Below the pieces are notes generated by a model, which saw only the letters and a program-made list of their open reading frames with translations, did not search any database and was not told the origin of the DNA. Positions 40,523 to 47,996 of a stretch of DNA of 56,155 nucleotides are shown in pieces. Position 1 is the stretch's first letter. The number at the start of each line of letters is the position of its first letter. The position numbers were made by a program, and so were the translations under genes. Origin of the DNA: a virus; the IMG/VR virus record IMGVR_UViG_3300050821_004792, positions 1 through 56,155 of that record. One strand, 5' to 3'.

Positions 40523-41527
40523 CTAGGTCATGCCGTTGATGATCGCGGCAGTACGGGGATTCACGTTGGTCAGCTGCTCCACAACGACCACCCTCGTGCT
40601 CACCACTTCCTGGTTGCTGCTCATCAGCCAAGGCCGGATGATGTAATAGCCCTTGTTGTGATAATTCATCCAGAAATATTTGCTATTCCACATATACGCC
40701 GTACCTGCCGTGATGTACTGATCAGCTAGCACCACGCAGTTGTTAAAACGGAAGTGGTAGCGGATTGACGTCTGCACCGGCTCCTTGTCGGACATGTTAT
40801 TCACGACGTTGATGATTGACGGCGAGGAGCTAATGTTAGCCGTGAACTGGGTCTTGAAGTTACCGTAGTCGTAGTTGTTCATGAGGAAGGTGTCAGGTTC
40901 GTCGTAGCCGAAGGCGAGGGACTGATAGAGCTTCTCAGCGTTGATCACGGTCAGGGCGCCAGCACCGTTAGCGACTGCTGGAGATGGGTTCCATGCGGTC
41001 GTGGTCGAGCGGTTGATCCCGGCGATGGTATTGTTCTGAGTGGCGATCCAGTTGGGGATGCTGTCGATATCAATCGCCGAGTTTTGCGGTGCGATTCCCC
41101 AGTTGGCACGGGCAAGTTTGGGTAGCAGTGAAGCCGCGCAGACTTGCATTTTGGCCTTTACCACGTCGATCGCGCTAGCGCCGCCAGATCCGAGGATCAC
41201 GTCGAGGGTTGGGATCGCCGCAGCTTGGTAGTAAGCTCGCCATACCTGGTTGGCGGGCTGGATAGAGTCGATAACGGAAGTGTTTAGGAGCTGGTCTCCC
41301 CAGAACGCGCCACCGGTTGGTTCCTCTTGGGTGAGCAATGGGAATATCAGCTCAGCTCCGGTGATGTGTTTGCCGGAGCGCTGGAGAGCCCAGTGGGTGG
41401 GGGAGGGCTTGATCACGATATCCGAGAGGAATGGCGCAATTTTCTTCTGACTAATTGCATCGAGCGTCCCCTGTAATAGTGCTGAGGGAGAAGATATTCC
41501 AGTTCCAACTACGCCTACTCCAGGCAT
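40523..41527 (-). CDS. Major capsid protein
   Basis: 334 residues, preceded by aaaggagcaatc. The N-terminal arm (LDAISQKKIAPFLSDIVIKP) and the P-domain-like later part (NYDYGNFKTQFTANI; IRYHFRFNNCVVLADQYITA) fit an HK97-fold capsid. The scaffold-like gene is two genes upstream, and the decoration and adaptor genes are downstream, the usual order. I recognise the fold from context and size more than from one motif. Confidence 0.7.
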   Translation of the reverse strand: MPGVGVVGTGISSPSALLQGTLDAISQKKIAPFLSDIVIKPSPTHWALQRSGKHITGAELIFPLLTQEEPTGGAFWGDQLLNTSVIDSIQPANQVWRAYYQAAAIPTLDVILGSGGASAIDVVKAKMQVCAASLLPKLARANWGIAPQNSAIDIDSIPNWIATQNNTIAGINRSTTTAWNPSPAVANGAGALTVINAEKLYQSLAFGYDEPDTFLMNNYDYGNFKTQFTANISSSPSIINVVNNMSDKEPVQTSIRYHFRFNNCVVLADQYITAGTAYMWNSKYFWMNYHNKGYYIIRPWLMSSNQEVVSTRVVVVEQLTNVNPRTAAIINGMT

Positions 41528-41544
41528 GTGATTGCTCCTTTAAA

Positions 41545-41967
41545 CTAAACTTTCGGCGCTACAGGGGCCACAGGTGGAGGGGCCACTGGAACGGGTGGTA
41601 CGGAAACGGGTGTGGAGGCCGCCACTGGCTTCTGTACTGCTGCGAACGCTTTCGCGAAAGCCTCCGCATCGACCGACTGAAGGGCCTGCTTATAGGCAGC
41701 TGCGTCGGCTTCGGCTTTGGCCTTGGCAGCAGCGTCGGCAGCAGCGGCAGCGGCGGCAGCCGCCTTAGCAGCAGCCTTATCGGTTAGCTCCTTCTCAGCC
41801 TTCTTGAGTTCGGTGGGATCGGTGATGATCAGGCCGACCTCGTCAACAACCATGGTGGACATCTGGTCGGCTACATAAGCTAAGGCTGCGCCCCCCAGAT
41901 TGACTCCGCTATCGTTCAGGGCCCGATTCAGGCTAGTCGCGAATCTCGTGTTGAAGCCATCTTTCAT
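41545..41967 (-). CDS. Ala-rich coiled protein of the head operon
   Basis: 140 residues. A folded start (FNTRFATSLNRALNDSGVNL) is followed by a long Lys/Ala helix (AAAKAAAAAAAAADAAAKAK) and a Pro/Val tail. It sits between scaffold and capsid, so a capsid-assembly helper or minor virion protein is possible. Confidence 0.55.
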   Translation of the reverse strand: MKDGFNTRFATSLNRALNDSGVNLGGAALAYVADQMSTMVVDEVGLIITDPTELKKAEKELTDKAAAKAAAAAAAAADAAAKAKAEADAAAYKQALQSVDAEAFAKAFAAVQKPVAASTPVSVPPVPVAPPPVAPVAPKV

Positions 41968-41974
41968 AGGTCAC

Positions 41975-42802
41975 CTATTGAAGCTGGGATGGATCGAAGG
42001 CCTTTTGCGCTTCCTCCAGCTGTTGCATCAGTTCGTCGTCGCTCATGACGTCGTCACCGAGACCTTCGAGGCCATGTTCCTCGACGGCAGAGCGCTTGGC
42101 ACCGGCACCCTTACCACCGCCAGCGGATGACGGCCGTGACGTGGCCGCTAGTCGAGAACGCTGGAGTCCCTCACGGATTCCCTCCTCACGAGCCAGTTTC
42201 TTGGCCTCCTCGATGTCGTCGACGCGGGTCAGCTGGTTGACGGCCTTATCCACTGAGGGGAAGCCGAATTCGTCGAGGATGTTGTTCTTGGTGGCATACT
42301 CACGGACTTTGTCACGGTCCCAGTCAGCGTAGTCCTTGGACTTCTTTAGCTTGGAAGCAACACGCTCAAACTGGTTGCTCCAGCGCTCGGTAGCGAACAT
42401 GACGGCAGCTTTCTCAAAGGCAGCCTTGAGGGACTCGCGTTCAGCCTTTTCAGCTTTCAGTTGAGACTCGAGAGCGGCAACGCGTTTACGAGCCGGAGTC
42501 CACCAGTTGTTAGTCTCCCACTCATCTTCCTCACCGGTTGGCTGCTTGCCACGAGCAGCTTCGGCTTCGATCGCCTTTTTCTGCATAGCGTCGAGGTTGT
42601 TGTAGATTTCGCTAGCCTTGGTGGCCATCTCGGTCGCTACGCGTTCGCGCTCGGAGGCGGCGGTGAGCTTGTCGGAGAGATCCTTTTGCTGCTTGGTGGT
42701 CAGGCCACGTAGGTCGCCAAGCTTAACTTTGTGTTCACCGAGCTGCATTTCCAGATCATCGGTGAAGGTCTTCGAGTCGTTCAGAATTTCTTGAAGTGTC
42801 AT
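41975..42802 (-). CDS. Scaffolding protein
   Basis: 275 residues, highly charged and helical, with long coiled-coil stretches (about 45-135) and an acidic C-terminal region (GLGDDVMSDDELMQQLEEAQ). It has no hydrophobic core domain, matching phage scaffolds. It is encoded upstream of the capsid gene. Confidence 0.7.
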   Translation of the reverse strand: MTLQEILNDSKTFTDDLEMQLGEHKVKLGDLRGLTTKQQKDLSDKLTAASERERVATEMATKASEIYNNLDAMQKKAIEAEAARGKQPTGEEDEWETNNWWTPARKRVAALESQLKAEKAERESLKAAFEKAAVMFATERWSNQFERVASKLKKSKDYADWDRDKVREYATKNNILDEFGFPSVDKAVNQLTRVDDIEEAKKLAREEGIREGLQRSRLAATSRPSSAGGGKGAGAKRSAVEEHGLEGLGDDVMSDDELMQQLEEAQKAFDPSQLQ

Positions 42803-42804
42803 CG

Positions 42805-43242
42805 CTACATTCCTCCGCTAGGGGATGGTTCAGCTTGGGGTGGCTGGGCGGCGCCCATGTTGAGAGGTGCTCGAACGGCGCTGTTGGTTGAAGCGGCTTG
42901 CTGGATCTCTTTGATGACCCGGTCAAATTGAGGAACCAGCTTGAGTAGTTGACCGGCTACGTTAGGGAGGCGTTCAAGGTTCTGCACGCCCAGTGATGCA
43001 CAGATTTTCTTGATCTGGGTGACCTGCCGAAGCAGCATTCCTGGATCAGCTCCCTTTAGCTCGGAGACTTGCTGGGCATACTGGGCACCTGCGTCCTCGC
43101 TGGGAGCGCCGCTAGCGCCGGGTACTCCGGGCATCCCTGGCGTCTGACCAGGCATGGTCGCTCCAGGCGCACCGCCGCCACCAGCTGTCCGCGACTGGAG
43201 CGCGGACATGATGATTGACGAGAGTGGATTGCCAGCGCTCAC
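42805..43242 (-). CDS. Hypothetical head-operon protein
   Basis: 145 residues: a Gly/Pro-rich start (GGGGAPGATMPGQTPGMPGV), a central helix (LLRQVTQIKKICASLGVQNL) and a Pro-rich end. Similar proteins lie between portal and scaffold genes in other podoviruses. The function is unknown. Confidence 0.55.
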   Translation of the reverse strand: MSAGNPLSSIIMSALQSRTAGGGGAPGATMPGQTPGMPGVPGASGAPSEDAGAQYAQQVSELKGADPGMLLRQVTQIKKICASLGVQNLERLPNVAGQLLKLVPQFDRVIKEIQQAASTNSAVRAPLNMGAAQPPQAEPSPSGGM

Positions 43243-43458
43243 TTAGCCTTTCGTGCCGTCCCCGAATAACTTGATCAGGTTAAGGGGATCAGGGCTGACA
43301 TAGTTGGTATCGCCGACTGGGCCAGCGACTTCTTTCATGTCATTGGGAGGGACCAGCGCATCCCCCTCGGCGTCGATATTGAGGGGGGTGGCCATGTCGG
43401 GGAGGCAGCCTTTGATGGGCGTGCCATACATATCGGGATAAGTTCCTTTGTTTTTCAT
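43243..43458 (-). CDS. Small hypothetical head-operon protein
   Basis: A 71-residue protein, acidic and Pro/Asp/Gly-rich, with little predicted structure. It starts 10 bases after its upstream neighbour and ends directly before the next gene start. The function is unknown. Confidence 0.55.
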   Translation of the reverse strand: MKNKGTYPDMYGTPIKGCLPDMATPLNIDAEGDALVPPNDMKEVAGPVGDTNYVSPDPLNLIKLFGDGTKG

Positions 43459-43468
43459 AGCTTAGCTC

Positions 43469-43855
43469 CTAGCGAACTCCTTCTCTGGCGAATGGCGCTT
43501 TCAGCTTACGGCTGGCACCTTTGAAATTGATTTTGGCTTCGCGGCGCTGGGACATGCTGCTTGGACCCTCGGGAACTAGGTCACCCGCATTCTTGTACGA
43601 TCCTTCGAATTCGGTGAGGGCGTAGTTGGCAACTGTTTGGGGGCCTTGGGCAGGCCAGCCATAAAACTCGGAGTCAGGAACAGTCGTGCCTTCGGGGAAA
43701 TAGCCAAGGGGATCTTCGGGAACGCCACCAGCGGTGACGGGATTGTGATCGTACTGGGGGCCTGCGTAGCTCTCGTTCTGGGGAGAGAGCAGCACCACCC
43801 GCTGATCTTCCTTCATCGGTGCACGGTTGCGTAGGCCGTGTTCGTTGTCCTGCAT
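43469..43855 (-). CDS. Hypothetical head-operon protein
   Basis: 128 residues, Pro/Tyr/Gln-rich in the middle, ending in a basic segment (REAKINFKGASRKLKAPFAR). It has no recognised domain. It follows the cluster of tiny basic proteins. Confidence 0.55.
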   Translation of the reverse strand: MQDNEHGLRNRAPMKEDQRVVLLSPQNESYAGPQYDHNPVTAGGVPEDPLGYFPEGTTVPDSEFYGWPAQGPQTVANYALTEFEGSYKNAGDLVPEGPSSMSQRREAKINFKGASRKLKAPFAREGVR

Positions 43856-43876
43856 CAGGTCACCTCAGAGTTGTGA

Positions 43877-43896
43877 GGGAGGCGGTTAAGCCTCCC
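43877..43896. terminator. Stem-loop between tiny basic gene and head genes
   Basis: GGGAGGC (43877-43883) and GCCTCCC (43890-43896) form a perfect 7-base stem with a GGTTAA loop. No T-run follows on the minus strand, so it may stabilise or separate transcripts rather than end them. Confidence 0.45.
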
Positions 43897-43905
43897 CCGG
43901 TTAGC

Positions 43906-43974
43906 TTACTTGCGTTTGCCCTTACGGCCATGACGCCCGCCGCGCCGATTCTTGACTTCGGTTAGCTTCATCAT
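43906..43974 (-). CDS. Tiny basic peptide (22 residues)
   Basis: ATG 43974 has aagggag upstream. The peptide, MMKLTEVKNRRGGRHGRKGK plus two residues, has about half Lys/Arg/His. It is one of four short basic ORFs in a row. At this length coding is supported only by the Shine-Dalgarno and by the similar neighbours. Confidence 0.45.
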   Translation of the reverse strand: MMKLTEVKNRRGGRHGRKGKRK

Positions 43975-44039
43975 TGGTTTAGCTCCCTTCTGGCAACAGC
44001 CACAAAGCGTTTCCGCCTCAGAGCAACGCTGTCACCGGT

Positions 44040-44165
44040 TTAATAACGTCCGCTTTTGCGCCGTCCGCGTCCCTTGCCGCGCTTCATTTTCTTTCCTCCA
44101 GCCTTCACCGTGCCCTTGCGCATGTCGAGGGCAGGAATTGTCGAGGGCACTGGCGTATACTTCAT
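44040..44165 (-). CDS. Tiny basic protein (41 residues)
   Basis: MKYTPVPSTIPALDMRKGTV opens the protein, and the end is KRGKGRGRRKSGRY. An internal ATG with ggaggaaag upstream (at the codons for MKRGKGRG) could also make a 15-residue form. Its ATG overlaps the preceding TGA. The strongly cationic tail suggests nucleic-acid binding. Confidence 0.5.
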   Translation of the reverse strand: MKYTPVPSTIPALDMRKGTVKAGGKKMKRGKGRGRRKSGRY

Positions 44166-44299
44166 TTCCGGATACCGCGTCTTCCCCTCATCCGCGATTT
44201 ACGATTCAGCTTTCCTGGCTGCGACTTCGTGGCCATCTTGTGAGGGCCGAGGCGCATGACCTTATGTGAGGGATGCTCGACATTGCTGAATTTTGCCAT
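44162..44299 (-). CDS. Small basic protein, paralog B (45 residues)
   Basis: MAKFSNVEHPSHKVMRLGPH followed by KMATKSQPGKLNRKSRMRGR and RGIRK. It has ggggag upstream and a start sharing one base with the stop of paralog A. It has the same length as paralog A and shares PHKMA-x-KSQP and the end R/S-M-RGRRG-I/V-R. Confidence 0.6.
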   Translation of the reverse strand: MAKFSNVEHPSHKVMRLGPHKMATKSQPGKLNRKSRMRGRRGIRK

Positions 44300-44436
44300 C
44301 AGTGCCGAACTCCCCGGCGGCCACGCATTGAGCGCTGGTTCTGGCGCTTGGGTTGGGACTTGTTGGCCATCTTGTGTGGCATGAAGCGTTGGACCTTGGT
44401 TTTGGCACTCCCTGGGTCGGTGTGTTTACCTGCCAT
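44299..44436 (-). CDS. Small basic protein, paralog A (45 residues)
   Basis: MAGKHTDPGSAKTKVQRFMP followed by HKMANKSQPKRQNQRSMRGR and RGVRH. It has aggag upstream. It is a tandem duplicate of the next gene with the same length and C-terminal motif. The composition resembles packaged DNA-condensing proteins; this is inferred. Confidence 0.6.
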   Translation of the reverse strand: MAGKHTDPGSAKTKVQRFMPHKMANKSQPKRQNQRSMRGRRGVRH

Positions 44437-44444
44437 GACGTCTC

Positions 44445-44672
44445 CTAGGCTCGCGCCGCACTTTGGTCGACGTACTCTTGCATGGTCAAAGCCTGAGAGC
44501 GCATATGATCAAGGAACTGATCCTCGGTCATGTCGACAACGTTCCCGTGAGGCTCAAAAAACGGCGGGTATGGTCGGCCGTCGACCGCAAACTGAGCCAG
44601 CCAGCACTCTCCATCCTTGACCAGACGGAGCATCTCGAACTTATGGCCGATGAGTTCGGGATAGTAGCTCAT
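44445..44672 (-). CDS. Small hypothetical head-operon protein
   Basis: 75 residues with a compact alpha/beta look: FEMLRLVKDGECWLAQFAVD followed by FEPHGNVVDMTEDQFLDHMR. The fold is unknown. It lies just downstream of the HTH gene that precedes it in the operon. Confidence 0.6.
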   Translation of the reverse strand: MSYYPELIGHKFEMLRLVKDGECWLAQFAVDGRPYPPFFEPHGNVVDMTEDQFLDHMRSQALTMQEYVDQSAARA

Positions 44673-44708
44673 AGAATCAGCGTGGGGGCTATAGCGGCCA
44701 ATGTCAAC

Positions 44709-44924
44709 TTATGGTGTGGAGTTTGTGGTGATGCGGGTGTAGATGTAGCGGGGGACGCCGACGATCCAGTGACCAGTTTCGTCCTGACGGAGCATGTAAC
44801 CGAGTTCGATCATGAAGCCATTGACGCACCAGCGCCGGATGGATTCGGGATGGCGGTTATAGATCTCGGCTACGGTGGATATTGGCAGCCAGACGAGGTC
44901 GGGATCTTGGAGGGAGGGGATCAT
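44709..44924 (-). CDS. Small helix-turn-helix (MerR/excisionase-like) protein
   Basis: 71 residues. WLPISTVAEIYNRHPESIRR fits an HTH_17-type DNA-binding helix pair, followed by a wing-like MLRQDETGHWIVGVPRYIYT. Its ATG overlaps the portal stop. Inside a head operon it could be a packaging helper or late regulator. Confidence 0.62.
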   Translation of the reverse strand: MIPSLQDPDLVWLPISTVAEIYNRHPESIRRWCVNGFMIELGYMLRQDETGHWIVGVPRYIYTRITTNSTP

Positions 44925-46651
44925 CGGGGCCTCTTCAGCTTAGCCATAGCTGCCAGCTCCAGTTCACGGATATTCTCTTCTGCCAGCTCATCCGATTGAG
45001 GCAGGTCAAGCGTTTCGAGAACATATTTAGTTGGGATCATCTTAGCCTTGGCGAGAGCGCTGACCACTGAGCGCAGCGCACCAGCACTGATTACGCGCAT
45101 TGATCCCGGATCAAGATGAGCATCATAACTGTCCATGGAGTCGGATGGGATAGGCTCCCAGGTTGTCTGATTCAGTTCGCCTCGCTCCATTGCGGGGACT
45201 CGATCACTAACGTTCTTGTAGCGGGCGTCCACGTAAAAGACAATCTGCGCAAGACGTTGGAGTGATTCGGCAAGTAGTCGTCCCCGCAATCTAGTCTGAT
45301 AGTGACTTTGCCACAGGGTAGCATCGAATAGGTCAGGCGATACATTTCCACCTCCAGATTGGCCTTGACGGGCCTCACTGAATCCCTGTAACTCTTTCTG
45401 GAGCGCGAGCAGTCCGGCCGGGACATTGATCATATGCTGGGGCATGGGCTTGATGTCGATAACCTGCGGGACGTCGGCGCCTTGGTTGATGACGAGAACC
45501 TCACCGGGCAGCCATCCAATTTGATTCGGATCTAGTCCAGTGTTAGCCTTGATCACGATTACATTGTTATTAGTGCGAACCATATTCTCAAACGTCTGGC
45601 CATACATCTTCTCAGCGAGATCCTGCAAGCCGCGTGAGAGCTTGATCGGTGGTGGTCCCCAGAAGTTAGACAAGGTCGGCATCGCAGAGACACGGATAAT
45701 CGGAAATGTCCCGCGCTCATCGTCGGGGAGCTGGGGGACCCAGTTATTGCCATCAGCTAAGACAACATCTTCGCAGTCAGTAATCCAACGGCCATCAGGG
45801 AACATGTAGCCGAAGCGGGGCTTGACCAGGAGCCGGGACTCGGCAGCGGTGCCAGCGTAGTTCTCGACCTTCTGTCTAGTGTTATCAAACAGGAATGTAT
45901 GACGGAGCCGGACTCGGTTATCCCTAAACATCTTCCGTGTCTGCGAGGAACCCTGCTGCGATAGAGGTGAGTACTCTGGGTACTCGATATTGCTGTCGAC
46001 AGTGCCGTAGGGATCTGAGGTCGATTGCCGGACTCTTCCCTTTACCCTCCAGCCTTGCTCAGGGAACTGGCGATGGACCTCATCCAGATACATCCAGTCC
46101 CAGTATTGGACCCAACTCCAGTCAGAATCGGACTTACAGAAGGGATCAGGAAGCACAGACTCAGGATCGCGAGCTTCGACCCAGGTCATTCCCTTGCCAC
46201 GACGCGCAGATGGAGCGAAGCCAACTTGGAGGAATCCTAAGTTGCTTAGCATTGCCCAGATCACGCTCTCGAGGATCCGGTTGTTGTAGCAGCCTTGGCG
46301 CCAGTTAGCTTGGAAATACTTCTCGCGAGGGTCGTCACGCTTGCCTTCATTGGTGATGTAGACCTTGATGGAGGCATCGGTGATGTCGGTGGCTTCGTTC
46401 AGGACTAGAGTCTGGAGCTGCGGAATTCTTACTGCTGGACGGTATGAGGGCCGATTCCCGCCGTCATCAGTGAGGTTATAGAATTCCTTGATGTCGCGGA
46501 AGTAGTCACGGCCGAGATATTTGTCGCGTTCAGTTGTGCTGATCCGCTCAAGCTCATCTAGCTGCCTGATGATTGCGCGGTCGGCGCTGACCTCGGGAGG
46601 GAGCGACTTCTTCTCCGTGACCACGTCGTAGCCGACATACATCGGAGGCAC
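44921..46651 (-). CDS. Portal protein
   Basis: 576 residues. It has a long N-terminal helix region (RAIIRQLDELERISTTERDK), the clip/wing-like middle (PESVLPDPFCKSDSDWSWVQ; GWRVKGRVRQ) and the stem-like helices (SRGLQDLAEKMYGQTFENMV; LQKELQGFSEARQGQSGGGN). The size and place directly downstream of the terminase genes fit the portal of a podovirus. It forms the dodecameric DNA gate. Confidence 0.78.
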   Translation of the reverse strand: MPPMYVGYDVVTEKKSLPPEVSADRAIIRQLDELERISTTERDKYLGRDYFRDIKEFYNLTDDGGNRPSYRPAVRIPQLQTLVLNEATDITDASIKVYITNEGKRDDPREKYFQANWRQGCYNNRILESVIWAMLSNLGFLQVGFAPSARRGKGMTWVEARDPESVLPDPFCKSDSDWSWVQYWDWMYLDEVHRQFPEQGWRVKGRVRQSTSDPYGTVDSNIEYPEYSPLSQQGSSQTRKMFRDNRVRLRHTFLFDNTRQKVENYAGTAAESRLLVKPRFGYMFPDGRWITDCEDVVLADGNNWVPQLPDDERGTFPIIRVSAMPTLSNFWGPPPIKLSRGLQDLAEKMYGQTFENMVRTNNNVIVIKANTGLDPNQIGWLPGEVLVINQGADVPQVIDIKPMPQHMINVPAGLLALQKELQGFSEARQGQSGGGNVSPDLFDATLWQSHYQTRLRGRLLAESLQRLAQIVFYVDARYKNVSDRVPAMERGELNQTTWEPIPSDSMDSYDAHLDPGSMRVISAGALRSVVSALAKAKMIPTKYVLETLDLPQSDELAEENIRELELAAMAKLKRPR

Positions 46652-47178
46652 TAGGAGGTCACCTCGTCTTCGTTATCTTCATCGTCATCAGGTTTAGGTA
46701 ATGGAGGAAGTGGGAGCGGCGCAGTCTTCGGAGCTTTCCCGGCGCGAGCCTTTTTCTCCGGCTCCGAGAGCCACTTAGCAAGAGCATCGCCGGGTAACTC
46801 CTCAGAGCCACCCTCACTTTTCCTGAATTGCTCAATGTCAATCATCATGCCGATCCAGTCTTTAGGGGTGAGCATGCCGGTGGTCACCAGCAACTGGCCT
46901 CCTGCCGCTACTCGGTCTTCCAAGTCTGCCCATGCAGCCGAGCGCCCCTTTCGCCTCAACTTGTTGAATTCGATCCCAATATCTCGGATAAGTCCTTCTG
47001 CTGCTGCTCGTGCTCCCGGCGTAATTGTGCTTCCACCCGGCGGGCTTTGATGTTCTTCTCCAGTTTGAGCAGATCGGCCTCGCTCGGAGGCTTGCGGATG
47101 GAAGGCTGAGGAGCTGAAGCGGTCCCTACCGAAGTTGCGACTTGCTGTGATGGGCGGTTTTGAGCTGGCGTTAGGCAT
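46651..47178 (-). CDS. Hypothetical protein, long overlap with upstream gene
   Basis: 175 residues from ATG 47178, which has a good ggag. The last 115 residues (IGIEFNKLRRKGRSAAWADL; GMLTPKDWIGMMIDIEQFRK) look folded and end in an acidic Pro-rich tail. The first 70 residues lie in the 223 bases shared with the other gene and are Ser/Pro/Arg-rich. The alternative is that translation enters this frame by -1 slippage from the upstream gene. Confidence 0.55.
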   Translation of the reverse strand: MPNASSKPPITASRNFGRDRFSSSAFHPQASERGRSAQTGEEHQSPPGGSTITPGARAAAEGLIRDIGIEFNKLRRKGRSAAWADLEDRVAAGGQLLVTTGMLTPKDWIGMMIDIEQFRKSEGGSEELPGDALAKWLSEPEKKARAGKAPKTAPLPLPPLPKPDDDEDNEDEVTS

Positions 47179-47408
47179 TCTGGCTCCAGTGGGAATATAG
47201 CTGCGTGCCTTGATGCGAAGCGTAGCACAAGTTGATCATGTTTGGAATCCGTGTCTTCAACGAGGATTTGGCGGGCAGCTTCAAGCTCGACACCACGAAT
47301 GGCCTTCAGCGGTATACGGAGTTCGCCGCCGGCTTCAATCGTTAGCGCAGTGAGGAGCTTGGTCAGGTAGCGGACGACTCCCTGTGGCGAAGTATCAGAT
47401 GGCGGCAT
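46956..47408 (-). CDS. Hypothetical protein of the packaging block
   Basis: 150 residues. The first part is alpha/beta (GVVRYLTKLLTALTIEAGGE; LRIPLKAIRGVELEAARQIL) and the end is a charged coiled helix (ADLLKLEKNIKARRVEAQLR). It overlaps the next gene by 223 bases in another frame. The function is unknown. Confidence 0.6.
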   Translation of the reverse strand: MPPSDTSPQGVVRYLTKLLTALTIEAGGELRIPLKAIRGVELEAARQILVEDTDSKHDQLVLRFASRHAAIFPLEPECLTPAQNRPSQQVATSVGTASAPQPSIRKPPSEADLLKLEKNIKARRVEAQLRREHEQQQKDLSEILGSNSTS

Positions 47409-47826
47409 CGATCGGCTCCTTCTCCTCAGAGGGGATCAGGGATCGGAGGATGGTACAGCGTTCATGAAGTGAGCACTTATCGGAGATGATGGCGTCGTCA
47501 TCGCAGCGGCAATAGTCGAGTTCGATCCCGTCGATGAGAGAGGCGATACGGCCGCGTATCGGGGCTAGCATGTTAAGCACCATGAGCAGCTTCTCCCTAG
47601 TGAGCTTAGCTAGTTCATCCTGATGGATGATATCGAATGCATCACGTAGGGTGCCATCGCGCTCGGGGATGACTGGGAAGATGCGGACGTCGGTAGGAAC
47701 GTCCCGTGGGAATCGCATCTCTTCAACATCGAACATACGCATATCGATAAGCAGCGAGTCTCCGGGCTCAAGGTGGAGTTTCGCTACGTGCTGCTCGAAT
47801 TCCTTTTGCGTCATCCTCGTTTTCAT
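47395..47826 (-). CDS. Hypothetical protein with Cys cluster
   Basis: 143 residues. There is a regular alpha/beta N-terminal half (EFEQHVAKLHLEPGDSLLID) and a late Cys set (YCRCDDDAI, KCSLHERC). It starts with an ATGA overlap and overlaps the next gene by 14 bases. The function is unknown. Confidence 0.6.
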   Translation of the reverse strand: MKTRMTQKEFEQHVAKLHLEPGDSLLIDMRMFDVEEMRFPRDVPTDVRIFPVIPERDGTLRDAFDIIHQDELAKLTREKLLMVLNMLAPIRGRIASLIDGIELDYCRCDDDAIISDKCSLHERCTILRSLIPSEEKEPIDAAI

Positions 47827-47996
47827 TCAGCCTCCGAGAGTTCGATGGATGGAGCAGTAAATTTGCGATTTGCGTATTCGCAGCTGGATGAGGGATGGAT
47901 CAGGACGTAGCCTAGGATGCTGTCACAGTCCCAGCGTAGGACCGCATGGCAATTGGCACAAGCCATAGTCTGCATGATTCCGGTGACGACGAGCAT
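47823..47996 (-). CDS. Small CxxC protein between terminase and head genes
   Basis: A 57-residue ORF with aggag before ATG 47996. It contains ACANCH, C-D-C and one more Cys, which may form a zinc knuckle. It shares its start/stop with both neighbours, so translation is coupled. The function is unknown. Confidence 0.55.
   Translation of the reverse strand: MLVVTGIMQTMACANCHAVLRWDCDSILGYVLIHPSSSCEYANRKFTAPSIELSEAE

Noticed and set aside
41700-41765. GCN-rich run as a tandem repeat element
   Set aside because: It is a codon-level Ala run in a helix (AAAAAAAAADAAAK), not a mobile or CRISPR-like repeat.
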